Below, piece after piece: positions 1-7,873 of a stretch of 38,236 nucleotides of DNA. Position numbers and translations under genes: made by a program. Below the pieces are notes generated by a model. The model saw only the letters and a program-made list of their open reading frames with translations, ran no database searches and was not told the origin of the DNA. Position 1 is the stretch's first letter; each line of letters begins with the position of its first letter. Source of the stretch: Gemmatimonadota bacterium (GTDB taxonomy: Bacteria > Latescibacterota > UBA2968); the NCBI GenBank assembly GCA_028874765.1, contig JAPPIE010000139.1, forward strand, positions 1-38,236, read 5' to 3'.

Positions 1-56
1 GCAGCAGGACGAGTGCAAGAAAATATACTTGTCATTTTTTCACAGGACGATATATA
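1..56 (+). repeat. Dispersed imperfect direct repeat A, copy 1
   Basis: Begins with GCAGCAGG and ends with AGGACGATATAT. It matches 9043-9098 along its whole length with a few small indels; the longest shared blocks are AAATATA, GTCATT and AGGACGATATAT. The copy may extend left of the window. An imperfect dyad (ATATA..TTGTC against GACGATATAT) sits inside it. It lies about 145 nt upstream of the lacI-type gene. It could be a conserved promoter/operator, a small mobile repeat or an attachment-like flank. Confidence 0.6.
29..56 (+). promoter_or_regulatory. Candidate sigma-70 promoter for the LacI-type regulator
   Basis: TTGTCA at 29-34 and TATATA at 51-56 are separated by 16 nt, close to the vegetative consensus. 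It lies inside repeat A. The predicted transcript would have a leader of about 140 nt before the ATG at 202. Not verified; the region is AT-rich, so chance matches are possible. Confidence 0.4.
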
Positions 57-61
57 GATCC

Positions 62-108
62 TTTATATAATGTACTGGTATTCTTAAGATAAAATCAGTA
101 CCTTTATA
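62..108. promoter_or_regulatory. Inverted repeat upstream of lacI-type gene, candidate operator
   Basis: GTACTG at 72-77 and CAGTAC at 96-101 are exact inverted repeats around a near-central TCTTAAGA (82-89). The symmetry continues outward roughly as TTTATA on both sides. The location just downstream of the predicted lacI promoter would suit autoregulation, but the sequence is not a classic CG-centred LacI operator. Confidence 0.3.
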
Positions 109-201
109 AAAAATATCATCCCGCTCAAGTCACATCAAAGCAGTCTATTCGAGAATTATGTCCCTTCATTTATATCGCTTAATTGATGACGAGATAATCC
201 A

Positions 202-1230
202 ATGAAAAAGAATCAAGCTACGATTAAAGATATTGCGAGGCAGTTGGGGATTTCGTATTCAACAGTCTCACGGGCGTTATCCCCACATGCATCGGTACTG
301 GTGAAAGAGAAGACCCGAGAACTGGTGCGACAAACAGCCGCCGAGATGGACTACAGTCCCAATTTGATGGCGCGGGGGATTGTGATGGGGAAGACGGGTA
401 CACTGGGTCTGCTAACCTACCAGATTTTCCAGGAGATGTTTGGGCGTCAGACCGACCAGATACTGAAGGAGGCTGACGAGCATGATTATCAAATCATGAT
501 GGGAGTGGCCTCTAACCGGATCCTTCAAAGTTCACGGGATGACCGGACTACACAGATCAAGCAATTGATTTCCTGGGGCGTAGATGGGCTTTTAATTCAT
601 ATGCAGGGAGACGCAGGAGAGTCAGAGCGTATTTTGGACGCTGTGAAAGGACGTGTGCCAGTGGTGACATTGCACTATCCAGCTGAAAACCAGAGCGGAG
701 TCGTGCTGGACTATGTGGCGAATTTTTACGAGGCCACGGAACATTTGATCAAGTTGGGTCACGAGCAGATCGGGTTTATAGGAGAGGACCAGAATGAGGC
801 CAGTCCGGTTTCAGCTAAGGGTAAAGGATATTTGCTGGCGATGCAAAAGCACGACTTGACGCCTAAAAGCATACCTGTCAGCTCCATCTGTATCGAAGCG
901 GGGTATCGCGAGGGCAAAGAACTCGGCGGCCGGTTTACGGCTCTTGTATGTCGGGATGATTATACCGCGATAGGCGTTTGTCGGGGACTACGGGAATCGG
1001 GTATTTGCGTCCCTGAGGACGTGGCTGTAGTGGGCAGTGGTGATATTGACGTAGCGGCTTATATGACGCCAGCACTGACGACACTGGTAACGCCTTACGA
1101 GGCGATTGCCCAGGCTGCGATGGACCTGATGCTGGAACAACTCGAAGAGCAGGATGAGCCTCGGCAAGTAACCTTGAAGTCGCATCTGGTCGTGCGGGAA
1201 TCGTGTGGATCTAACAAAAGTGAAAAATGA
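202..1230 (+). CDS. LacI/GalR-family transcriptional regulator
   Basis: A 342-residue one-component repressor or activator. Residues 6-27 form the typical LacI helix-turn-helix (IKDIARQLGISYSTVSRAL), followed by the hinge region (YSPNLMARGI near 52-61) and a periplasmic-binding-protein-like effector domain to about residue 330. Length is normal for the family. The ATG gives the HTH its expected N-terminal position; no strong Shine-Dalgarno is visible. A perfect hairpin terminator follows, so the gene is monocistronic. Family members usually sense sugars or sugar acids. With a PL22 lyase and a transporter-like membrane protein next door, a uronate-type ligand is a reasonable inference, but the effector cannot be read from the sequence. 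Confidence 0.93.
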   Translation: MKKNQATIKDIARQLGISYSTVSRALSPHASVLVKEKTRELVRQTAAEMDYSPNLMARGIVMGKTGTLGLLTYQIFQEMFGRQTDQILKEADEHDYQIMMGVASNRILQSSRDDRTTQIKQLISWGVDGLLIHMQGDAGESERILDAVKGRVPVVTLHYPAENQSGVVLDYVANFYEATEHLIKLGHEQIGFIGEDQNEASPVSAKGKGYLLAMQKHDLTPKSIPVSSICIEAGYREGKELGGRFTALVCRDDYTAIGVCRGLRESGICVPEDVAVVGSGDIDVAAYMTPALTTLVTPYEAIAQAAMDLMLEQLEEQDEPRQVTLKSHLVVRESCGSNKSEK

Positions 1231-1260
1231 TAGAAATTTTGAATCTATTGTGTTAGGCAA

Positions 1261-1297
1261 AAAGGCAACCGAATTTTTATTCGGTTGCCTTTTTTAT
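1261..1297 (+). terminator. Rho-independent terminator after lacI-type gene
   Basis: A 14-bp perfect inverted repeat, arms 1261-1274 and 1279-1292, with core AAGGCAACCGAAT, a 4-nt T loop and a following T run. The A-rich 5' flank lets it work in both directions, but no minus-strand gene reads into it. Confidence 0.93.
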
Positions 1298-1320
1298 TTT
1301 GCCGTGTTTTTATTTAAGAG

Positions 1321-1365
1321 GCTCTTGGTATTTGGCTTGAATTTCGGATTGAGAGGCAATAAACT
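1321..1365 (+). promoter_or_regulatory. Dispersed promoter-like module B, copy 1
   Basis: A 45-nt block that aligns without gaps to 19679-19723, with 39 of 45 positions identical by eye. Inside it TTGAAT (1337-1342) and TAAACT (1360-1365) are separated by 17 nt and both hexamers are identical in the two copies, so it reads as a sigma-70 promoter. Both copies lie upstream of plus-strand genes, here 154 nt before a DUF6785-type membrane protein. Conservation outside the hexamers suggests a shared regulator site or a promoter that has been copied. Confidence 0.6.
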
Positions 1366-1371
1366 TATGAA

Positions 1372-1390
1372 TCGGCGGGGTATTTGCCGA
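1372..1390 (+). promoter_or_regulatory. Small leader hairpin downstream of module B
   Basis: TCGGC (1372-1376) pairs with GCCGA (1386-1390) across a 9-nt loop, just downstream of the predicted transcription start. A GC-rich hairpin also follows the other copy of the module (19790-19805). There is no T tract, so it is not a terminator. Confidence 0.3.
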
Positions 1391-1519
1391 CGAGGCAGTC
1401 TTATGAAGAAGGGGGCTATGAGCCGGAGGCGAGCGTTTTTGCACCGGGGTGTGGCGAGCAGATTGTCGAGGTGGCTTTGGGCTTGTTGAAGCAGTTGCGA
1501 TGACCAAAAAGGTTGGGAG

Positions 1520-3481
1520 ATGGCTACCTACGAAAAGCAGGTAGTGGAAGAACAGGCTAAGGGTCTCCGCGAACGGGTGACGGGACGCGCGCTGGTGATA
1601 GGTGTGCTCACGATTGTGGGTATGGCGCTTTTCATGTCCTATTTCGGGCGGAATTTGGTGAAGAATTATATGCCCGTAGCGGTGGCTCTGCCGTTTGTGG
1701 TCTGGCTGGGTATCAATACGGTGTTGAAGTTGTTTGCGCGGCGGTGGGCACTGTCCAGGATGGAGATGTTGACGGTGTTTTTTATGGTGTGGCTGGTGGG
1801 GAATTTGCCAGGTATCGGATGGGCGATGTATATGGTGACCGATATTGCGGCTCCGGCTCACTATGCCTCGCCTGAGAACCGGATGCGGGAGGTGGTGATG
1901 CCCTATTTCCCTCGCTGGCTGTTTCCAGAGGAATCGGAGGTGGTGATCGGGCAGTTGTTTACCGGGGTGCAGGTGGATGGGTCTATCCCGTGGCTGGCCT
2001 GGGTTCGGCCGCTGTTCTGGTGGTTGATGGCGTGCTTGTCGCTGGTTGGGGCGGGTTTTTTTTCGAGTGTGATTTTTTACAAACAGTGGCACGAAAAGGA
2101 GCGGCTGGTCTTTCCGATGGCGACATTCCCGATGGATATGCTCAGGCAGTCTGCGGGCAGTCGGGTGCCGGATGTGTTTAAGAATAAGGTGTTCTGGATT
2201 GGGTTCGGTTTTGTGGCGGGGATTATTGGCTGGAATATCATCGGGTATTTCGCACTCAGCTTGCCGCCTATCACCCTGTTTTATTCGACGACGTACAAAG
2301 CCGTGCCCCTGGGACATCATTTTCCGGATTATTTTTTGCGGGTGCAGCCGATGATTATGGGGCTGGCGTATTTATGCCCGCTGGATATTCTGTTCAGTTT
2401 TTGGTTTTACGATTTTGTGAATATTTTGAAAAAGGGGTTGCTGAACCGCACGGGATTTACGGTGGGTTTGCCCGGGCAACCGGCGATGGGTGGCGAGATC
2501 GCGATGCTGGAATCGCACGGGGCACTGGTGTTTCTGGTGGGATGGTCGGTGTGGGTCGCCAGAGGGCATTTGCGGGAGACGTTGCAAAAGGCGTTTGAAA
2601 GGGGGCGCGAGGGTGATGACGGGACTCCGGTTTCTTATCGCACGGCGTGGCTGGGGTTGTTGTCTTCGGCGGTGTTTTTGGGCGGGTGGATGGTGTCTGC
2701 CGGGATGCGAGTTCCCGTGATGCTGGTGCAGTTGTTGTTGCTGTTTATCTGCTTTTTTGGGATTACAAAATACGCGGCAACTACGGGATTTATTTTTTTG
2801 TCTCCTGCAGGAGGGAAGGGAGCCGATGTGCTCCTAGCGCTGGGCGGAACGTCGAATCTGCCACCTGCGACACAGACGTCTATCTGGCTGGTGAATAGCA
2901 ACGCGCTTTGTGGAGTGCCAATCCGGATTACGTGTATTCCGTCAGTGACGCATTTTTTTCGGATGCTGGGCGACCATCTGCGGCGGCATCCGCTGATCTG
3001 GGGGTGCATACCGGTTGCGTTTGTGACGGGTTTTGTGGCTTCTGTGGGCGCGCAGCTTTACCGGTGTTATACCGAGGGCGGTCTGAATGGACACATGGCT
3101 TTGTGGGATTGGGGTGTGCTGATGAGCAGGGTGTCGTTGATTGAGGGGAGCAAGCTGACGGTGTTCGATCCACAGAAGTTGGGGGTGTGGTTTTTTGGGT
3201 TTGCAGAGGCAGGAGTGCTGACTTATTTGAAGGCGCGGGTATCCTGGTGGCCTTTTCACCCGGCGGCGATTGCGTTGCCTGTAGGGCGATACGGGTTTTG
3301 TCTGCTGATTGTGTGGTTGATGAAGACCTTTGTCATCCGGTTTGGGGGCGTGAGTCTTTACCGGAGGTCACTGCCGTTTTGGTACGGGGCGATTATAGGG
3401 TATTTGTTCGGGATTGGGGTCTCAAAGGTAGTGGATATAATATGGTTTCCAGATGCGGGGCATGGGGTACATGGATGGTGA
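1520..3481 (+). CDS. DUF6785/DUF6784-type polytopic membrane protein, paralogue 1
   Basis: A 653-residue integral membrane protein with about a dozen hydrophobic segments starting near residue 25. It is paralogous to the 651-residue protein at 23900-25855: both share AxPxHYASPEN-like and LFWW segments in the N-terminal half, a WWPxHP motif, and a C-terminal GGVxLYRR block followed by a glycine-rich final helix and an acidic/aromatic tail. I recognise the layout as the DUF6785 (N-terminal) plus DUF6784 (C-terminal) family, which has no established function. Its size and topology resemble oligopeptide-type carriers, so transport across the inner membrane is an inference. The ATG at 1520 has AAGG about 7 nt upstream, and an in-frame stop at 1487 limits any extension. 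It converges on the PL22 gene with a 13-nt gap. Confidence 0.75.
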   Translation: MATYEKQVVEEQAKGLRERVTGRALVIGVLTIVGMALFMSYFGRNLVKNYMPVAVALPFVVWLGINTVLKLFARRWALSRMEMLTVFFMVWLVGNLPGIGWAMYMVTDIAAPAHYASPENRMREVVMPYFPRWLFPEESEVVIGQLFTGVQVDGSIPWLAWVRPLFWWLMACLSLVGAGFFSSVIFYKQWHEKERLVFPMATFPMDMLRQSAGSRVPDVFKNKVFWIGFGFVAGIIGWNIIGYFALSLPPITLFYSTTYKAVPLGHHFPDYFLRVQPMIMGLAYLCPLDILFSFWFYDFVNILKKGLLNRTGFTVGLPGQPAMGGEIAMLESHGALVFLVGWSVWVARGHLRETLQKAFERGREGDDGTPVSYRTAWLGLLSSAVFLGGWMVSAGMRVPVMLVQLLLLFICFFGITKYAATTGFIFLSPAGGKGADVLLALGGTSNLPPATQTSIWLVNSNALCGVPIRITCIPSVTHFFRMLGDHLRRHPLIWGCIPVAFVTGFVASVGAQLYRCYTEGGLNGHMALWDWGVLMSRVSLIEGSKLTVFDPQKLGVWFFGFAEAGVLTYLKARVSWWPFHPAAIALPVGRYGFCLLIVWLMKTFVIRFGGVSLYRRSLPFWYGAIIGYLFGIGVSKVVDIIWFPDAGHGVHGW

Positions 3482-3494
3482 GAGTTTTGAAGGC

Positions 3495-4556
3495 TTATAA
3501 AAGACTGTCTAAAAACTCCTGTGGGATTTTCGCACCATAGACCTGGGGGTGACCACTGCGGTTGGAGGTGTAGATGAGCCACGCGTTGTCAGAGGTCATG
3601 TAAGGATGTGTGTGAGACCACTGATTGCTGTCGTGCTCGGTGCGGCTGAGGACGAGGCATTTGTGACGACCCGATTCGAGGGAACCGATATGGATGGGGA
3701 TGTTTTCTTCCTGGGTGGCGTCCCCAACCCAGTATCGGCCACAGCGGGAGACGCTGACGTGACCGAAGCGGTGGGGGGTCTTGCTGACCAGACTTGGAGC
3801 CTTGTCGCGTAAGCCCGCAGTCCAGACATTCCCTTCGCTGTCTTCGTCTTGTCCTGTGGAGATGAAGATGTGGTCGGTTGTGCCTATCCACGCTTCGTGA
3901 CCGGTGGGCCGCGGCGTGTGTGGGCGATCGACGGGAAACCAGGTGATGCCTTCACGGTCGGGTTCAAGAGCGCCGAGGTGAACGAATTTGACGTCGGGCA
4001 TTTTGTTGGCTTGAATGAGGATGCGGTTGTTGCTGTCGAGGGAGAATTGTTCGTGTTTGAAGTGGTAGTCGTCGCGCTGGGCAAGGGTGCCGCATTTCCC
4101 GGTTGAGAGGTCTGTACACCAGACTTTGCTCGATCCGCCTTCGGGATGGACGCTGGCAGCGTAGTAACGACCGTCCTGGGACGTGGTGCCATAGCTGAAT
4201 CGGCCCTCTTCGGTTGGCAAAGTTGTGATGTCTTCTTTTTCGAGGGTCTGATAATTGCAACGTTTGAGTACGAGCGCGTCCCCGTCTTGTTGCTGGTAGT
4301 AGAGATGTTCACCCCAGGCGTGGAAGGCGGGGAAATGGGGTGCTTCGGCGAGTACTGTGTGGAGGCTACCGTCTGCAAGGTCGAGGAAGGATAGGCCACC
4401 GTCCTGATCGTTGTGAGGATAATATCGGATTGTGACGCGGCTTCCATCAGCTGAGGAATAGGGTTGTTCGCCATAGATGTTGTCGGCGGGACGGGGATCG
4501 TTGATGAGCTGGTAAATTTCAGCGCCGGAGTTGGGATCGGTTTCGACGAGTTTCAT
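3495..4556 (-). CDS. ogl: Oligogalacturonate lyase, PL22-type beta-propeller
   Basis: 353 residues without a signal peptide, so cytoplasmic. PL22 enzymes beta-eliminate short oligogalacturonides, mainly digalacturonate, in pectin catabolism. From memory of the Yersinia enzyme, the Brønsted base is His242 in a THEFW context and Mn is held by His287, Gln350, His353 and His355. This protein has matching blocks: TGHEAW (His220), GHVSVSRCGRYWVGD (His266), and QWSHTH (Gln312, His315, His317), followed by the propeller strand LIYTSNRSGHPQVYG. The Gln-x2-His-x-His spacing is exact. The shorter His266-Gln312 gap and total length are differences from the reference enzyme. AGGAGA lies about 7 nt before the ATG. 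Related TolB-like propellers are the alternative, but the metal set argues for PL22. Confidence 0.82.
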   Translation of the reverse strand: MKLVETDPNSGAEIYQLINDPRPADNIYGEQPYSSADGSRVTIRYYPHNDQDGGLSFLDLADGSLHTVLAEAPHFPAFHAWGEHLYYQQQDGDALVLKRCNYQTLEKEDITTLPTEEGRFSYGTTSQDGRYYAASVHPEGGSSKVWCTDLSTGKCGTLAQRDDYHFKHEQFSLDSNNRILIQANKMPDVKFVHLGALEPDREGITWFPVDRPHTPRPTGHEAWIGTTDHIFISTGQDEDSEGNVWTAGLRDKAPSLVSKTPHRFGHVSVSRCGRYWVGDATQEENIPIHIGSLESGRHKCLVLSRTEHDSNQWSHTHPYMTSDNAWLIYTSNRSGHPQVYGAKIPQEFLDSLL

Positions 4557-4600
4557 GGCGTGTCTCCTGAGACTGGGAGGTTAGAGGGAAGATTAGAATA

Positions 4601-4630
4601 AATATAACATGCCTGTGGATGACCCATCAA
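4601..4630 (-). promoter_or_regulatory. Candidate promoter for the PL22 lyase
   Basis: Read on the minus strand, TTGATG (4625-4630) and TATATT (4601-4606) are 18 nt apart. The predicted start leaves a leader of about 40 nt before the lyase ATG at 4556. It lies in the 109-bp divergent gap shared with the transglutaminase-like gene. Confidence 0.4.
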
Positions 4631-4665
4631 GCGATTTTCCGTTTTGATTGGGGGGAGGATCGGAG

Positions 4666-6810
4666 ATGATACTCAAAATTTTGGATATAGCAGTCAATTG
4701 CGTCACCATGCAGGTGGCGTGCAAAGACGCTCGGGGGATGCGAATCTATCGCGCGGATCGGGCGGATGGTTTATTTGAAGAAGTTGGCGTTGCCCGAGAG
4801 GATCGGTTTGTGGATGCGACGGATTTGATACCGGGGAATACTTATTGTTATATCGCGGTTGGTTCTGATCGGCATCCAGAGCAGGATGAGTTGAAGGATA
4901 TGGAACACGTTGAAGCACAGGTGCCCTGCGCGCCTTGTGAGAAACAGTTCGATCTGACGCAGGAGGCAGAAGCGTTTGAGGTTCAGATGGGTGGATATGT
5001 AGATGAGTCGAATGCTGTGACTCTTGGACCAGAGGTGTATTGCCCGGGGCCAAATTCGAGTATGCCGCCCTATGACCAGGTGTTTGAGCCAAATCTGTAT
5101 GTGGTGATCGAGAATACGGGTGAGACAGATTTGGTGAATCCGTGGTTGGTGGCAAATGGACAGCGGGATTGGTGGTCGGTGGAGACGATGGCGAAAGAGG
5201 CGATAGACGGGCGGGATTTGGATGAGGAAGAGCGGATGATGGGGTTGTGGCAGTTTGTCGTAGATGAGGTTTACGACAGCCGATGCGGGATGTCGTGGTA
5301 TGACGATGTGAGCGATCCGGTGAAGTTGTTCAATGCGTATGGGTTTGAGGGGTGTATAGGGTATGCGATTGCCACGAGTCGGTTGGGCGAGGTGATGGGG
5401 GTGAAGTCGCGCGAGGTATGGGTTGGCGGTATTCTGGATGGGCACGGTCGAGGGCGGCAGTGCAGCCATACGATTTTCGAAGCGTGGGCAAATGGGGCAT
5501 GGCATTTGCTCGATACAGATCAGATGGTGTTTTTCTTAAAGCGCGATAACCGCACGGTGGCCAGTGTCGCCGATCTGGCGCAGGATCCAGAATTAATGAG
5601 CAGGTCGCACCGGAACCTGGGGCTGGCGGGAAAGGATTTGGCGGAGAAGGATTATTACAGCGCGCAGTTCAAGAATCGGGAATTTGTGTATCCGACTAAT
5701 CCGAGTGGTGCATGGACTCGCGGAGATGGCCGGGTGCAACAGGATACGACGCAGTTGCCGCCCCATACGATGGCGATGCGCTTGCGGCCGGGCGAGAAGC
5801 TGGTGCGCTATTGGGATCAGGTGGGCAAGACGGTGGTGCGGGGGCGTCGGTTACATCCCGAGGTGCGATATTCCAATGGCAAGCTGGTCTATCGGCCCGA
5901 TTTGCGAAATCCGCTGGCAATGAGAGGGTTAGAACAGCATGTGAATGTGGTGCAGGAAACGTCGGGGCGATTGCCAGCTGTTCATCCTGCTCAGGCTCAG
6001 CGCGTTTCCAGAATGATCTGGAAGGTACATTCGCCATATCCCATTGCCGGGGCGCGGGTGGGTTTGTCCTATAGACGGGAGAGCAGGGAAGACGGGCTTG
6101 AGGTGTTGCTGTCTCAGGATGGAAAGGACTGGCGGTCGGTCTGGGTGGCAGTGGGACATCGGGCAAGTGCGTGTGTGGATCTGGACTGGTATTTGAATCC
6201 GGCTTTGTTCGATTGGCGGGGAGATTGGGATCCGGGATGGCGGGTTGGACCGCGTTATGAATATTATGTTCAGGTGGCGATGTGGGCCGGCGCGAACGCC
6301 GGGGATGTGGGAGTGGATAAATTCTGGTTTGATACGGATTTGCAGTGTGCAACGCGATCTTTGCCATCGCTGTTCTGCGGTGAAAATCACATTCAATATC
6401 GAGATGAGACAGAGGAAAAACGGAGTGTTCGGATAATCTACGGATGGCAGGAGGAGCACTGTATTAAACCACCGGATGTACCCGAGCCGGTGGTTCCCTC
6501 GGATGGGGCTGAGTTGGATCAGACGGATTTTGAGTTTTGCTGGAGACAGCCTGAGGGAAATGGGTCAGAGGTGGATGATTATCACGTACAGGTGAGCAGG
6601 TACCCGGATTTCAGGTGGTGCGTGTGTCCCACTTTTGACCGGTATGTGAGCCGCACGGCATACGCGGGGAAGACGCGCTGGCAACCTCAGTTTGCGGGGC
6701 TGTTGAATCCGGGAGAGCGATATTATTGGCGCGTGCGCGCGCGGAATGCACAAGGGGTGTGGAGCGATTGGAGCCGGGCGTGTGCGTGGTCGGTTATTCG
6801 GGGAAGCTAA
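4666..6810 (+). CDS. Transglutaminase-like protein with fibronectin-III-like ends
   Basis: 714 residues from the ATG at 4666, chosen because GGGGGGAGG sits about 7 nt upstream; an in-frame TTG at 4648 lies before that sequence and is unlikely. Residues 1-70 form an Fn3-like beta domain ending in NTYCYIAVGSD. The middle carries a transglutaminase-type core: Cys230 in GFEGCIGYA, His268 in SHTIFEAW and Asp283 in WHLLDTD, the usual Cys-His-Asp order. A further beta domain around residues 620-714 (from PPDVPEPVVPSDG through ERYYWRVRARNAQGVWSDW) is Fn3-like. There is no signal peptide, which is odd for an Fn3-decorated protein. Bacterial members are mostly proteases or peptide ligases; the substrate is unknown. 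The 3' end overlaps the peroxidase gene on the other strand by 17 bp. Confidence 0.72.
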   Translation: MILKILDIAVNCVTMQVACKDARGMRIYRADRADGLFEEVGVAREDRFVDATDLIPGNTYCYIAVGSDRHPEQDELKDMEHVEAQVPCAPCEKQFDLTQEAEAFEVQMGGYVDESNAVTLGPEVYCPGPNSSMPPYDQVFEPNLYVVIENTGETDLVNPWLVANGQRDWWSVETMAKEAIDGRDLDEEERMMGLWQFVVDEVYDSRCGMSWYDDVSDPVKLFNAYGFEGCIGYAIATSRLGEVMGVKSREVWVGGILDGHGRGRQCSHTIFEAWANGAWHLLDTDQMVFFLKRDNRTVASVADLAQDPELMSRSHRNLGLAGKDLAEKDYYSAQFKNREFVYPTNPSGAWTRGDGRVQQDTTQLPPHTMAMRLRPGEKLVRYWDQVGKTVVRGRRLHPEVRYSNGKLVYRPDLRNPLAMRGLEQHVNVVQETSGRLPAVHPAQAQRVSRMIWKVHSPYPIAGARVGLSYRRESREDGLEVLLSQDGKDWRSVWVAVGHRASACVDLDWYLNPALFDWRGDWDPGWRVGPRYEYYVQVAMWAGANAGDVGVDKFWFDTDLQCATRSLPSLFCGENHIQYRDETEEKRSVRIIYGWQEEHCIKPPDVPEPVVPSDGAELDQTDFEFCWRQPEGNGSEVDDYHVQVSRYPDFRWCVCPTFDRYVSRTAYAGKTRWQPQFAGLLNPGERYYWRVRARNAQGVWSDWSRACAWSVIRGS

Positions 6811-7861
6811 ATGGCGGCTCAATGTGGAGCCAGTTGATGCCGTTGAGTGCTTTGAGGAAGGCGATCAGGTCCTGTTTTTCGGCGTCTGTGAGGTCGAGGG
6901 GGGTAATTAATTCGTCGAGGAAGGGATTGGGATTACCGCCTTTGTCGTAAAATTCGATGATTTCTTCCAGAGTTTTGATGCTGCCGTCGTGCATATAGGG
7001 GGCTGTGCGTGCGACTTCGCGGAGGGTAGGTGTTTTCATTGCGCCAAAGTGTTCTGGCTTTTGAGTTTGGGCATAGCGCCCGGGATCGATGCCTTTGATG
7101 TCTTGCAGTTTGCCGGTTTTTTCGTAAGCGGAAAGATCGGCGCGGTCCCAGCCAGTACCGATGTTGTGGAAATCTTCATCGGTGTAGTTGAATCCCATGT
7201 GGCAGAGTGTACAGCGCGCTTTGGTGCGAAAGAGGCGCAGGCCCCGGATGGCGGATGCGGACATGGCGCCTTTGGGACCGCCGTATTCGAACAAATCGTA
7301 GGGCGATTCGCCAGAGATCAGGGTGCGTTCGAAAGCGGATAGGGCTTTGGCGATGCGGCCGGACGTGATGGTGCTGTCCCCAAATGCGGCTTTGAAGTGG
7401 GTGCGGTAACCAGAGATGGTTGATAAGGTAGAGACGACCTGTTCAAGGGTGTTGCCCATTTCTGTGGGGCTCTGGATGGGGATAAGGGCCTGTTCTTCGA
7501 GGGAAGCAGCCCTGCCGTCGTAGAAATAAATCGTGCCGTAGGCCCGGTTGATGAGGGTGGGCACATTGCGTGTGGGAGTCTGACCGTCGATACCGGTGGG
7601 CAAGACGCGGCCATCGGTAAAGGCGCGGTGGGGCTGGTGGCAAGAGCCACAGGCTATGCTGCCGTCTCTGGAGAGCCGCTTGTCGAAAAAGAGGAGTTTG
7701 CCCAGGGCTATTTTAGTTTGGGTGAGGGGATTGTCTTTGGGAATGCTGCTGAGATAGCGGATTTCGTCATGGCCCAATGGCACGCGGGGTATGTCGCCAC
7801 TATATATGGCTATCGGCAGGGCGATCAGGAGGGCGCAGAGAAATGTGAGGCGGATTGCCAT
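6794..7861 (-). CDS. Dihaem cytochrome c peroxidase / MauG-family protein
   Basis: 355 residues with a signal peptide (roughly 1-21) for periplasmic export. Two c-type haem sites are present: CGSCH at 71-75 and CTLCH at 217-221. The APYMHDGS motif at 287-294 carries Met290, the likely distal ligand of the high-potential haem, and RNVPTLINRAY follows the first haem as in CcpA enzymes. Family members reduce hydrogen peroxide with electrons from small cytochromes, or, as in MauG, oxidise a protein partner. The residues seen do not decide between these. It is the second gene of a two-gene operon, starting 12 nt after the stop of the FGE-like/TPR protein; the ribosome binding site is a weak AAGAGAGA. 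It overlaps the convergent transglutaminase-like gene by 17 bp. Confidence 0.9.
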   Translation of the reverse strand: MAIRLTFLCALLIALPIAIYSGDIPRVPLGHDEIRYLSSIPKDNPLTQTKIALGKLLFFDKRLSRDGSIACGSCHQPHRAFTDGRVLPTGIDGQTPTRNVPTLINRAYGTIYFYDGRAASLEEQALIPIQSPTEMGNTLEQVVSTLSTISGYRTHFKAAFGDSTITSGRIAKALSAFERTLISGESPYDLFEYGGPKGAMSASAIRGLRLFRTKARCTLCHMGFNYTDEDFHNIGTGWDRADLSAYEKTGKLQDIKGIDPGRYAQTQKPEHFGAMKTPTLREVARTAPYMHDGSIKTLEEIIEFYDKGGNPNPFLDELITPLDLTDAEKQDLIAFLKALNGINWLHIEPPFSFPE

Positions 7862-7873
7862 GGGGTCTCTCTT

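Noticed and set aside
1366-1489. A 40-codon Arg-rich frame between the LacI terminator and the first DUF6785 gene
   Set aside because: No Shine-Dalgarno before the ATG, composition typical of a GC-rich shadow, and it lies in the predicted leader of the membrane-protein gene.
1310-2320. Long minus-strand frame opposite the first DUF6785 gene
   Set aside because: His/Pro/Arg-rich translation typical of an antisense shadow; the plus frame has clear membrane segments and a paralogue.
4004-4017. TTGGCTTGAAT inside the PL22 gene as a third copy of module B
   Set aside because: Only 11 nt match, inside coding sequence, and the rest of the module is absent.
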